The notes under the pieces are model-generated. The model had not been told where the DNA came from and did not search any database. It was given only the letters and a program-made list of their open reading frames with translations. A stretch of DNA of 64,000 bases, taken from contig NC_091929.1 in NCBI RefSeq assembly GCF_041260155.1, positions 42,786,244-42,850,243 of the forward strand, read 5' to 3'. Position numbers and translations under genes: made by a program. Shown here in pieces: positions 11,701-23,400 of the stretch. This DNA is from Ptychodera flava. Taxonomy: Eukaryota; Hemichordata; Enteropneusta; Ptychoderidae. The number at the start of each line of letters is the position of its first letter. Positions within the stretch are counted from its first letter, which is position 1.

Positions 11701-14700
11701 ATTTTCAAAGACAATATGGGCAAATCATCTCCCTGAAGATTGGATATTTTTGTTGGAAAGCAATAAGACAGCTAATGGGGCTGGCCTGTTAAATTTCTGT
11801 TCAAGAAAATTTGCTTCTGACAGTATGGGAAGAATGTTATTATACTAAAATGCATTGCAAAAACTGAAAGTGATGTTAACTTGGAAAACTGATTCCTTGT
11901 TCACTAACTACCAGGGGGGGGTATGGTGTGATCATTAAATAATATCAATCAGTAGCTCAAATTATTTTCTCAATACAAAATTGATCAATTTCAGTCACTT
12001 TTTTCTGTCTTGTTGGATGGCCTCACATGCCACTCATTGTAAAACTTGGGCTAATATGCAGCGTCTCAGAAGCTTTCAGCCCATTGGTTGGAAGAAACTG
12101 ACTGTTCTCATTGACTTATATCCCAACAGCCAATCAGGCAGAGACTCACCCTAGTTTAAGACTCCTTAAGTGGCTGTACAAATGACAATCTAGTAGTGAT
12201 CAGGTACATGTATAACCTTCAAAGTCATTGCACACTACCAGTATGTAAATAGTTGCAATAGATGTTATATTAGTGTGATGCTGACTACTTTAACTAGTTT
12301 TGCAAGACATTTAGACTAATGCTGTTTCCAAGTCACTCTATCAACTTTTACGTGACTGTACAAAATTTTGCGCAATCCGTCTTTCTGTACAAACTTTGCA
12401 ACAAATGACAAAGTTCAATTTGTGCCCTTCTCATCATAGAAAAGGGGCAGACTAGAATTTTAAGGACAATAAAATTTGGGATTGAAAGTCTGACAAGCTA
12501 CAATGTTCAGGTGATTGTAGAATTGCACGAGCATCCATTGAAAGAAAACCACAAATATACTGTGATCACATCTGACTGAGGGACAAAACATTGCCTTTTT
12601 GATGGGGCAATATCACTGGATGTAGCAAAATAAATGCTATATACACATAGAATATGGTTCACACAAGTCAGCATATCTGCAGGGCAGACATTATTCACTA
12701 GGTGATTTTCAAATACATGTACATATCATTGATCTGAAGCATCCTCTGTACAATCATGCAATCGAATGAAACCATGTACACCTAGGACGAGAAAAGACTT
12801 ATAATGTCACATACCATTGGCTTGTTACGTTCATGGAGACAAGTTTCATTGTAAGTACCATGATCACTGTTCCAACATTTCTCTCTGTAGCTCCAATTGT
12901 CTTCTGAATCCAAAGCAACTGCCATTACTATGACCAATGCTACTGCACAAAATGTCGCCGATAAGAACGAAAACACCAAAGACGTCAGAGTCTGCAAGCA
13001 ACAAAAAAAGATGTATGTTAAGGAGGAACTTTACAACAAAAAATGTGTGCAACTATAAAAATTTAAATATGTAGTAAAAAATACACATGAAATTATGGAA
13101 CTTGAGAATAAAATTAACTGATGGATAGTGGTGTAGGTATGTTGATAAATTCTGAAAATAACAGGTTCTACAGTGATATAACATGTTTTCTTGCAGCAAG
13201 ACTCTTCAGAACATGACTTCACCCATTAACCACAATGGTTTGGCCCAAATAACAATTTGTTACAGTATCAATGATGAGTGTGGACCTGGTAACAAGGAAT
13301 CAGGGTAAGCAGGTGTGGTCTTGTTACACTGAACAATAGTGTGGAGAGATTTAGAGTTCACATTTTCAATAGAGCCTTTACATTCATGACTGCTTTTGGA
13401 AAACTGGAAAAGTCCTGAAATGAATTCGATTGGCCAGTAAACTGATACCAAACATATTGTTTAGTAGTATATTACAGTGGTTTACGCTGAACTGTCGGCA
13501 AGAGATATAATGTACAGTCTTAATTGAGGAGTTGCCAACACTGTCAGGTGTAACTATCATCTACATCTGTAGTCAAAACAACACAAACAGATGTGCACAA
13601 ATAATCCTTTGCAATACTATGCATTCTAAATGGTATATGGGACGATGTATAGTGTTGTTTTGACTATGCCTGACAATGTCAGCAACATATCTAGTTCACA
13701 TGTTGCCCACCATTCCACACAAACAAATGTAGATATCTAAACTTAAACTCTACAAAAAATATGTTGTTTTGTTGGTTCAGTGTCGGTGAAAATGGAAAAG
13801 AGTAGAAACGACTTTATAGCCCCTGTCTGTTTTAGGGAATATGAAGCTGAAAACTACTGGACGTGAGTTGAGTCTTACCATTTGATCTGTCTTTTTAGTC
13901 CAGTCAAAATAGGGTTAGACCCACCACAAATTGCAACAGAATTTTTTTCTTCAGAATGCATTTCAGAGAGGTACCCAGAACAACATATTAAAAGTTTACT
14001 CGAATCCACCTTGGGGAAATATGTCTAATTTGCATAAATCAAATATGGCGGCCAACCATCCAACAAAATAATATAATTTGCTATATATCACATGTTAAAC
14101 AAGCTATTTCAGTGATTTCAAAGTCTGACACTAGTAATTTGGCCCAGGGAATTATTTTGGAGGTATAATGTTCCTTATAGGTACTTCATTAATTTGCATA
14201 ATTCCAATATGGCGGCCAACATTCCTACAAAAGACATTTTCGGTCATATACCACGTATTAAACAAACTATTTCAGTGATTTTAAAGTTAAAAGTATATTT
14301 CTTTGGCATGGACAAACGATTTTCGAGATGCTATTATTTGCACAGGTAATTGCTAATTTGCATAATTCCAACATGGTGGCCAACATTCCTACAAAGGACA
14401 TTGTCGGTTATATACCACGCATTACACAAGCTATTTCTTTGATTTTAAAGTTTTAATATTTTTCTTGGGTATGAAGAAACACTTTTAGTGGCTCAATTTT
14501 TACAAAGGCCCTTTGATAATTTGCATAAATTAAATATGGCTGCCATATTAATGCCCCATGGCTTAATAGCTTCTAATATAAATAACGGTTTTGGTATAGT
14601 TTTAGCACTAGGAAACTATCAAGAAAAAACCGTTAACTCCTTGGACATTCATTTTTAAAAAATTTGATTTTTCTGTATATGATGACTGTTAATGAATGTT

Positions 14701-17700
14701 AGTCTTCTGAATGATATATTCTCTTTCTAAATATAACATTGAATTCATCTGTGTGCGGCATTTTCGTAATTTGTAAGGATGACACTCTACAGTGTCAAAG
14801 CATGTAATCTGTAATGTTTACTGTTAAAAAAAGACGTGTTCAAAATCTTTAGTTTTTAATTTAGACTGAACTCCCTTCTTATGGATGGGTGCATCTTGAT
14901 AAGATCCCCTAGATGATAGGCAAGAAGTAATCACACATAACAGCAAAATACAATAAACACAACAAAGCTAATAAAAAACAGAAAAAATGATATGACCGAA
15001 ATAAAAAATGTCGTAATACACACAAATTGAAACTTAGCACTATTGCAAACAAATTCAGATTCATAGAAACTTTATGGACACAAACTCACAAAAATCTGAA
15101 AACTGCATGCTTTAGCAAAGACTTACAATTAATCCAAACACAGAATCCAACTATTACAAAATACAAAGAAGTATATCTTGAGTCATTTTTATAAGTGTCA
15201 TTTTTCCTGTGTACATGTTTGTATCGTGTAACAGTTGGATTCTGTTAGGCTGATGAGTTGTTTGAATTAATTTTAAGTCTTTGCTAAGCATGCAATTTTC
15301 AATTTTTGTGAGTTTGTGTGTTGATCAAGTTTTTAAGAGTCTGACATTGTTTGCATCAGCGCTAAGTTTTAATTTGTCTGTATTGTGGCATGTGTTATTT
15401 TTGGTCACATAATTTTATTTTTTACGTTTTTATTATCTTTGTTGTGTTTATTGTATTTTTTTGTATATGTGATGACATTTGCCTATCGTCTAGCGGGATG
15501 TACCAAAGATGCACTCGTCTATAAGGAAGGGCTTCAGTCTAAATTAGGAACTAAAGATTTTGTCCACGACTTTTTTTAAAACAGTAAACATTAAAGATCA
15601 CGTGAATACTCTAAAGCACCTATAAAAATCACAAATAATGCCATACACAGATGAATCCAATGTTATATTCAGAAAGAGATTATTATTAGATGACTAACAA
15701 TCTTTAACGGTTGTCATATCTAGAAAAATCACAATGCATGACTTTCTTACATCTCAATAGTAAATGCACATCAACATTACGTATTTTAATCCGTTCGGAA
15801 GTCATATATGTAAGTCTACCAAATTTGCTTTAACATTCTTTTCAAAATACAATATATTTATGGGTATTTTAACGAATTCAGGTATCACAAACACCTATTA
15901 AAATAAACTTTTATTCGTAAATGGATCGTTATTGTAAGTAAATTTATAGTATATTTTCCACATTTTTAAAAATAAATGTTCAAGGACTTAAGATGGACCT
16001 GCACGTTGCCAACACAGTTTTTTTCGAAGGAATATTTCTCATCTAAGATGACAAGAAACCCTTACAAACTATTTTGTGAAATGTAATATTTCACTTGAAA
16101 CAAGAGTATATCCTCATTCTAAAATGGCATGGGCTGAACGACTGACACTCAAAAAAGTGCTTAAAATCATGGTTAGCAAAATAAAAATGCCTCTAATTCA
16201 AAATGTAAGAATTTTATTGCAAAACAAAATAGTTGTTTTGTTATATAGCATTTTAAAACATAATGTGAAAATTTCAGAAAATATGACCCAGCCAGAACAG
16301 AGTTATATTCTTTGGAAATCTTGAAATTCGGATAAAAGGGAAGCAGGAATTCGGGTGATTTGCATACATTTGCATACATTAACCCTTCTATATCATGCAA
16401 CTTACGACTGCTTGCCAAGCTAAAAGGTGAACCTAACCAATTTTTAATCTTGGGTTAACAAATTAATAAAAATTGGAAGAATATTTGCAAAAATATATTT
16501 TGAGCAAAATACAGTGCGTTGGGTGCAGTGCCCTCTTGACAGTTTTTTCTTGATATTCCTATTCCTAAAAAATCTACCATAACCTTGTTTATATTAGAAG
16601 CTATTTGGGCATTAATTTGGCAGCCATATTTAATTTCTGAAAATCATCAAAGTGTCTTTTAAAAACATTGAACCACAAAAGGTGTTTCTTCATGCTCAAG
16701 AAATATAATTAAACTTCAAAATGGCTGAAATAGATTGTTCAATACATTTTATGACAGAAAATTTCTTTTGTATTGGATTTATGCAAATTATCGAAGTGCC
16801 AACGCAAATCATTGCACCTCAAAAACCATTTGTCCATGCCAAAGAAATATACTTTTAACTTTGAAATCACAGAAATAGCTTGTTTAACCCTTTGACTGCT
16901 GTAATTTTTTACACCAAAATTTTAATGCAATATTTTACCAATTTCTGTGAACATTTCTGTACGTTTTTTCATAATTTTGGACCAAATGGATATCATTTTT
17001 CAGCAGCTACAGATTTTAATCAAAATTTTGGCAAAAAGCAGAAAAATTGACTGTGGTACATTTTATAAAGTTGACAAAAATAGACTTTGGCGCCCAAAGG
17101 GTTAATACATGGTATATGACAGAAAATGTCTTTTGTAGGTATGTTGGCAACCCTATTGGAGTTATGCAAATTAACGAAGTACCTAAGCAAATCATTGCAT
17201 CTCGAAAATTGTTTGTCCATGCCAAAGATATACACTTTTAACTTTGAAATCACAGAAATGGCTTGTTTACCCTTTGACTGCTGTAATTTTTTACACCAAA
17301 ATTTTAATGCAATATTTTACCAATTTCTGTGAACTTTTCTGTACGGTTTTTTCATAATTTTGGACCAAATGGATATCATTTTTGAGTAGCTACATATTTT
17401 TATCAAAATTTTGGCAAAAAGCAGAAAAATTGACTGTGGTACATTTTATAAAGTTGACAAAAATAGACTTTGGCGCCAAAAGGGTTAATACGTGGTATAT
17501 GACAGAAAATGTCTTTTGTAGGTATGTTGGCCACCATATTGGAATTATGCAAATTAACAAATTTCCTATGCAAATCATAGCATCTCGAAAATCGTTTGTC
17601 CATGCCAAAGAAATATACTTTTAACTTTAAAATCACTGAAATAGCTTGTTTAATACGTGGTATATGACCGAAAATGTCTTTTGTAGGAATGTTGGCCGCC

Positions 17701-18596
17701 ATATTGGAATTATGCAAATTAATGAGGTGCCTATATGAAACATTATACTCTCAAAATGATTCCCTGATCCAAATAACTAGTGTCAGACTTTGAAATCACT
17801 GAAATAGCTTGTTTAATATGTGATATATAGCCAATTATGTTATTTTGTTGGATGGTGGCCGCCATATTTGATTTATGCAAATTAGACATATTTCCCCAAG
17901 GTGGATTCGAGTAAACTTTTAATATGTTGTTCTGGGTACCTCTCTGAAATGCATTCTGAAGAAAAAAATTCTGTTGCAATTTGTGGTGGGTTAGGTGCCA
18001 AAATCTCGTAGATTGACTGGACTATGTTCTCAATCAGACACAATGCCAATCAACCCTGTTATTATCACCTGTAACATAATATGCAAAGGTACATTAAAGA
18101 AAAGGGTCGTCTGAACTATACTCAAACGTTGTCTGGGCCACTTACAGCCAATGTAATCACTGTAAAAAACTTCAAAGTCATTTTCTAAATTTTCACTTGA
18201 ATTTAAACTGCAAAATGGCATTTCGGAGTGATTTGGACTGTGTCCAAATTTTTAAATTTTCAACATACTCAGACAGCCACGCAAGAATAAATGGTTGCAC
18301 AAATTCACAGAATTTCCACAGATGAATTTTTCAGAAAGCTCAATGATTTTTCAGGCGTGAATTACTGTATGCAAAGTTCCAAGGAGCCTTGTGTTACTTA
18401 CCAACACTCCAGCATATATTGGCATCCCGATGTAGGCAAAGATGCACTCAAGGTTTATTGCCACAATACCCATGAATATCAGAACACCACCAAACAGAAT
18501 TTGAAGGAAAGCAAACACAACCAGTGTTGATGATTTCACTCGTGGCTCCATATTTCTGTCTCTTATGAGGGTGTCGTCAAAGGACACTTTATCCAT
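8764..18596 (-). CDS. MS4A/CD20-like four-pass membrane protein, exon 2 split by an insertion
   Basis: Exons on the minus strand: 18596-18402, exon 2 (18068 to about 18025 plus about 13895-13879), 12991-12815, 11099-10965, 10288-10220, 9500-9386 and 8849-8764. All intact junctions are GT-AG and the frame is continuous. The protein would be 277 aa with exon 2, or 258 without it. Predicted helices: about 24-47, 54-77, 85-108 and 149-172. A loop between helices 3 and 4 has two Cys and an NET glycosylation sequon; a Cys-rich juxtamembrane tail (ILCCRG, CCQPPQ) follows, and the C-terminus ends SPLLD. Helix layout, the IGMPIYAG motif and loop position match the MS4A family (PF04103 type); ligand and function are unknown. 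Exon 2 encodes the second half of helix 2 and is broken by the element at 13896-18024. It is symmetric (0-0), so skipping preserves frame. The start is the ATG at 18596; an upstream frame extension lacks ATG. It could be a pseudogene or a disrupted allele. Confidence 0.75.
9386..9500 (-). CDS. MS4A-like gene, exon 6 (cytoplasmic tail)
   Basis: A CAG acceptor and a GTAACC donor bound 38 codons plus one base, giving a Pro/Thr-rich tail segment that begins MYIYLGQPDG. Phase 1 joins to the last exon (8849-8764), which closes at TGA after SPLLD. Confidence 0.7.
9936..10146. mobile_element. Short TIR element with internal G-rich tandem repeats
   Basis: The ends AGGGACTGGTCAGTTTCTTC (left) and GAAGAAACAGACCAGTCCCT (right) are inverted repeats. 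Between them, G-runs and GGGGTCACC repeat about every 40 bases, three to four times. It lies in intron 5 of the MS4A-like gene. No coding capacity. Confidence 0.6.
10220..10288 (-). CDS. MS4A-like gene, exon 5 (Cys-rich juxtamembrane tail)
   Basis: 23 codons, phase 0 at both ends, between ACAG and GTATGG. It carries paired cysteines (IPCCQPPQ) after a basic/aromatic segment, as expected for a palmitoylated membrane-proximal tail (inference). Confidence 0.65.
10965..11099 (-). CDS. MS4A-like gene, exon 4 (fourth helix)
   Basis: 45 codons, phase 0 at both ends, between GCAG and GTGAGT. It encodes a hydrophobic helix with an internal acidic residue (MMAICEGVVAFINGILC), the pattern of the last MS4A helix, then a Cys-rich cytoplasmic start. 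Confidence 0.75.
12815..12991 (-). CDS. MS4A-like gene, exon 3 (third helix and extracellular loop)
   Basis: 59 codons, phase 0 at both ends, between TTGCAG and GTATGT. It encodes a long helix (FCAVALVIVMAVAL), then a polar loop with two cysteines and an NET sequon, consistent with the large extracellular loop of MS4A proteins. Confidence 0.75.
13879..13895 (-). pseudogene. 3' fragment of split MS4A-like exon 2
   Basis: On the minus strand, AAAGACAGATCAAATG followed by GTAAGA matches the last 16 bases and donor of the intact exon copy at 6477-6533. The rest of the exon is displaced by 4.13 kb. Confidence 0.75.
16884..17105. mobile_element. MITE family R1 copy, nested in the foldback right arm
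   Basis: It starts TTAACCCTTTGACTGC and ends CCCAAAGGGTTAA. CCC...GGG termini with TTAA flanks are the piggyBac signature. The matching place in the left arm (14258-14261) has an uninterrupted TTAA. Confidence 0.85.
17267..17488. mobile_element. MITE family R1 copy, second unit of the tandem duplication
   Basis: Nearly identical to 16884-17105 and in the same surrounding module, so copied with it by tandem duplication rather than inserted separately. The third module lacks it and shows an empty TTAA at 17650-17653. Confidence 0.8.
18025..18068 (-). pseudogene. 5' fragment of split MS4A-like exon 2
   Basis: On the minus strand a TTACAG acceptor precedes a segment reading VIITGLIGIVSD, then a stop. 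It aligns with the intact copy at 6477-6533 until a 1 bp deletion just before the junction with the foldback element. Confidence 0.75.
18402..18596 (-). CDS. MS4A-like gene, exon 1 (start, helix 1 and half of helix 2)
   Basis: 65 codons from ATG (18596-18594) to a GTAAGT donor, ending phase 0. The N-terminus is charged, followed by helix 1 (VVFAFLQILFGGVLIFMGIV) and the IGMPIYAGVL start of helix 2. A 5' UTR part runs to an acceptor (TTTCTACAG) at 18649, implying an upstream non-coding exon that I could not find. Confidence 0.75.
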
Positions 18597-18648
18597 CTTG
18601 TCAGAATTTCTTCTCAAACAGGCTTTCCTTTTTCACTGAAATATTTAT

Positions 18649-19208
18649 CTGTAGAAAACATAACATACGTATTAATATTTACTAAGGATATTTCTCAAAT
18701 CAAGTGCTGTGTAATAGTGGACAAACAAGTTAAAATATTACATCTCTTTCAAAGAACATCATTCGAAATGTCTAGTATTTTCAGGTATCTAAGACCCCTT
18801 ATAAACAGGAAGTGAGACATCTGAGAATGTCACTTTAGAGAAGATACTAAATGCGACCTTATTTGCAATTATATCTGAGACTCTAAACAGCAAAGTGCTC
18901 TGTGAAACGCTCTAGTCATGGGAAGGGACCGTGCTCTAGTCCATCAAATCTGGTAAACATTGGCATCTTAGTGCTCAAGACATGACCCAAGATGACATGA
19001 GTACTACCGGTAGTTCCACAGACACATGGTGTGCCACCTCTGCAGTGATGTTTGTGTGATTTTATCTTGTACATGGAAAATTTTGAAAAGTTCATTATCC
19101 TCAATGCAATCCAAATGTACGATGTAATAATGTAACATTGCTTCACTTATTGATATTGACACAGATTTATGCCAGAAGACCATGGAGAAGGTTTATTTCC
19201 TTGCTAGC
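18649..19208. other. Upstream of the MS4A-like first coding exon
   Basis: Intron or promoter region on the minus strand. No exon was found. Confidence 0.3.
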
Positions 19209-19416
19209 TTAACCCTTTGAGAACTGTAATTTTCTCCTGCCAAAATTTAAGTGCAAAATTTTACCAATTTTTATGAATTTTCTGTAATTTTTTGATAATT
19301 TGTGATCTAAAGGACATCACATTTCATTTGCTAAAATTTTGGCAAAATTTGAGATAAATTGACTGGGGGTTTATTTATAAAGGGGACAAAAATAGACTTT
19401 GTCGCTCAAACGGTAA
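19209..19416. mobile_element. MITE family R1 copy
   Basis: Starts TTAACCCTTTGAGAACTG; the right end is degraded (CGCTCAAACGGTAAA). Internal sequence matches the other R1 copies. Confidence 0.75.
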
Positions 19417-19528
19417 AATAGTTCAATACTAGTCTTGTGGTGGCACACCTTCACCAACTGTCACTTTGATTTAACCCTTATATTTTCTGCCAAGTTCATA
19501 AATGCCCATTACCGGTAGGTCATGTTAG

Positions 19529-19755
19529 TTAACCTTTGAGTGCTAGTGCTGCAATTTTTCCCACTAAAATTTTAGTGCAACATTTTACCGATTGTTATGA
19601 ATTTTCCTGTGATTTTTTGATAATTTTGGCTCAAATGGATACCACATTCCATTGGCTACAGTTTTTCATCAAAATTTTGGAAAAAATCTGAAAAAAATTT
19701 GACTGGGGTAAATTTTATACGGCAACACAAATTGACTTTGGCGCTCCAGGGTTAA
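19529..19755. mobile_element. MITE family R1 copy
   Basis: Starts TTAACCTTTGAGTGC and ends GCGCTCCAGGGTTAA, with the shared ATTTTGG-rich interior. Confidence 0.75.
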
Positions 19756-20047
19756 AAACCAAGGAGGTATAACATTTCCCATACCTTGCATCTTAACAAA
19801 ATTCCAGCATTATTTGAACAAACCTGACTACAGTGACACCTAGCTTATATTACCTGCATACCAATATAATTTCAAACAAATTAAAAGGGTGCTTTCAGAG
19901 AAAATTCTTCAACAAAAAACACAAAAGATGCCCCACAACTACAAATACGTGAATTTTACCATGACTTGAACAAATCTGACTGTGATCTCCCTCAGGCTAG
20001 CAATCTACAATGTACAGTACATACATGATTTTTGCTCATACATTTGC

Positions 20048-20198
20048 CAAGCCAAGTGGGTGAAAATATGAATATGTATATGTTCAATACTGCACTTTAA
20101 CCCTTTACATCCTAGACACTATCACTTCCCCATCCGCCAAGTCAGTAAAAAACAGTATCGCGCGAAAACCATATGTATTTTCACCCACTTGGCTTGGT
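20048..20198. mobile_element. Small TIR element
   Basis: CCAAGCCAAGTGGGTGAAAA at the left is repeated inverted at the right (TTTTCACCCACTTGGCTTGG). About 150 bp, no coding capacity. Confidence 0.6.
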
Positions 20199-20248
20199 AT
20201 GTTATAGCAGCTTTAGTCTGTAAAAATCAAATTTACAAGGCAGATCGT

Positions 20249-20471
20249 CCATGTAGCCGACACAAACACGAAGTGTCTGTTAGCGGGTACCAAAAACTAT
20301 GAAATATAGTAAAGAATGAGCTACAAAATCACTATCATTTTTAAGTTGAAGGTAGAATAAGTCTGTGCTTTTGTATAAAATACTATAAAAATAGTAGAAA
20401 ATGAGCAACCAGCTGAAAATTAGTCGAGATCTTAACCGCATATCATTTGCATCTCATTGTCGGCTACATGG
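20249..20471. repeat. Inverted repeat pair
   Basis: CCATGTAGCCGACA at 20249-20262 and its perfect reverse complement at 20458-20471, with weaker matching outside. Probably a small TIR element. Confidence 0.45.
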
Positions 20472-20479
20472 ACTGTGTG

Positions 20480-23400
20480 CCCATTTACAGTAGCTCTGTC
20501 TTCAGGGACCTTCAAATATTCAAGTCTTTATTAAAATGCACCAGTATTTGTAACTTTCAACAATTTTTTTCATATTTTGATTAAAATGACATCCTCAGTA
20601 TGTGAAAGTAGACCATAATTAATACTGAATCGCATGGTTTGCATGCCCAGCCCGCTTCACGATTAACAGTAAAAGGAGTGAAAAATGACTTCTTGTCCGG
20701 ACCAGAAGTCAGCTTTGTTGACACACGAAACGAAACGTAATCACACCACCGCGCATGCTCAACCACATCTACGCAAGTTTTACTGTGGCGTCCGTAGAAA
20801 CCACACGCTCTTCGAAAAGGTCTGGTCCATCGAAACTGGAGACTCAGCTAAAAACGCGCGAAAGTTGGGTGAAATACCGGAAAGATATAAATATGTAAGT
20901 GTTTACAGATTGTTCCGACTATAATGAGCCGTGCAAACAAACGTCTTGAACAGCTAAACTAACGACGGAGGCAGTCGATTGTAAGCTTCATGCAAGGCAC
21001 TGCACGTTGTGACCGATGGTACGGAGATCAAGTTTGCTGAATGAATTGAGAGAGAAAAACATATATGAATAAAACTTCAACACTTCACCATTGTAATCAT
21101 TGAACTAGTCGTTTCTTCCATTATGGAGTATAATGAAAATTTCGTGAAAATAAATGGCGGGACTGATTCTGCTCCGTCTGCTCAAACGAAGTTTTGTGTA
21201 CGGCCAGGCCGGCTACGCTGCAGGCAACACAGCCTATCAACTTCGCATATCGTTGCCGTACGGCGTAATTGAAAACGCTCAGAAAGGAAAATTATATCTT
21301 GAATGCAGTACAAAAGTCTTACTTATTAAATTTAAAAGTATTTCAAAATAATATCGAACGTAACGGGTATATAATCCTCACAAGGACTACAGTAGTACAA
21401 CAAGTATCGGCTAGCTGCGATGCGATGGAAGTTCAAACCCCGTTCAAACACAAGAGAGAGATCACGGCCTCACTGCAAAGTCGTCCCCTGCGCACCCGGC
21501 CCGACAGCAAACTAACCTCTTGGTTTGATTCTGTTGTTTAAATTTTTGTATAAAATTCATGATACATATCTGACTTTCACAACTGTATAATTTGCTCAGG
21601 CTGTAGTCTACAGACGATCGGAGGGAGCTAAGGCAGGCCCCAAATTTGCATGGACAATGCCCGGGACAATTATAGACGCAAATCGATGAGAAAGTCATTC
21701 ACATAAACCTAAATGAAGTGATCAATACAAAACTTTTAAACATCACTGGTTCTGAAAATTTATGATCAACGGTTCTGACCTACGGAATTTATACTGCGAC
21801 GTTGTTTTTGTGTGTTTGGCCAGCTACTAGACCTGTAAGGCTGTACATACATGGAGGTAGTAGACTGCACAAGTGCAGCGGGGCCGGGCCGAGATTGGTG
21901 TGGGGCCTGCAGCAAGGTAAAATTGACAGCGTCCATTGCAGAATGCCCGCGTGTTATCCTTTGTCGTTTGGGAGGAAATTTACCGCTGTATTCAGAATGC
22001 CTTTTACCAGTATAAAAGATCAGTAACTGATGCATCAAGAGCCAAGAGTCTGTAAATTTCTTAGCAGTAGCTCCATTGTTTTTTTCTAAATTTTCGCTGA
22101 GATACAGCAGTGCGTATACTGGTCCCGATCGTTCTGACTCAGGCGTTCACAGCTGTTTAGGGAGCCGTCATTATTTACGATCTGGGGGTCGTAGGAATTA
22201 CATTAGAAACTCCGAAATTTTGAGTCGCACCCCAGCCAACCATGATGACTTTGAGTAACCCCCCCCCCCTCTAACAGAAAGTTTGGCTTACCTGAGCCCA
22301 TGTAACAATATGTAGATATAAAAGCTCACCTAATAAGCAGTCTCCGACCATATAGTATTGTTAAATTTGGATGGGTAGCATGTCATTATGGTATGGTTAA
22401 ATGTCCAAATGGTTGTTGGACTGAAGTCAAATAAAATATACATTTCTATGATAATATAAAGGATGAATTCACAACAGTTCAGTTTTGTCCTAGATCCAGT
22501 GCACTTATAGTGATATCTGTCGAGAACATTTCTCCATGACCCAGCCTCTCCTTCCAACCCTGGTAACGACTGCAGAAAACTACTGTGTGACATCATCATC
22601 ACCACTGTTGATCCTCATCTTTAATGTCGCTGGTGCCATTGCGTATACATGAACAACGATATCATTCTCATCGTCACTATCTTCTCTTTCATAATAAGTA
22701 TTGCTAGTAGTAGCACCTACTTGTAGTTTTTTGCCTTGCTTCATCTAGTTGATATTTATTTGTACTGTTAGAGTATTTATTTTCTTTTTATTTAATATGT
22801 ATCAGAGTAAAATATATATAATCAACTAATCATTATGTCATTGAGGACAGAGTAAGACAAAGAAAAAAACATTTGAGCACCCCCTTATAACTTTCAATTT
22901 TTGAATGACCCCCAGGTCGTAAATACTGACGGTTCCCTTACTTGCCGCCAAAGGCCATCGCGTTCACTGCATTCGACAGCCTACCATACATTGCCAAACT
23001 ATGTTGCTTCGATTTCGCAATCACCTTGCCGCTAAAGCGACAATCAGCTAAAATTTATTACTTCAAGTTACTCAATTTTGATAGCTATTTGCCTACAGAA
23101 GTGAGCCAAGTGTATATAGTGTCGTCTTGATTTTACATCGGTACCCGGAGTTCTAAGTGACCAACTGCAGGGTGCGCATCAGTGCACTGCCCACTGCAGT
23201 TTGAATAATCCGTATATAACGCACACGTTACCAGAATAGAATGTTAGCCTCCTCTGCCAAAGTTCTGTATCCTCTGAAACACAGTAGCAGTACATATTTG
23301 AACGGAGAAGAACAAAATAAAACCATTCGCAGGTCATTCAGCCGGCGACCATGGGCGATTACCCGGGCAGTGGCGTGGCATGGCAAGGCCCCAGGAATGT

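Larger units (their letters stand above)
13896..18024. mobile_element. 4.13 kb foldback element inserted in a coding exon
   Basis: The termini are the perfect 12 bp inverted repeat TAGTCCAGTCAA (13896-13907 and 18013-18024), and homology continues inward over most of the length: left arm to about 15180, right arm from about 15215. The arms contain several direct repeats of a module carrying AATATGGCGGCCAACATTCC and ATTTGCATAAATC. The right arm is longer because it holds a roughly 380 bp tandem duplication with two R1 MITE copies, plus extra sequence near 15720-16540. No transposase frame is seen, so it is non-autonomous. A clear target-site duplication could not be resolved. Confidence 0.8.

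Noticed and set aside
17016..17717. Overlapping minus-strand frames of 70-104 codons
   Set aside because: They fall in the foldback modules and R1 MITEs and repeat with them; no protein signal.
20685..20924. 79-codon plus-strand frame starting MTSCPDQKS
   Set aside because: No recognised domain, no splice partner, and the opposite strand is equally open.
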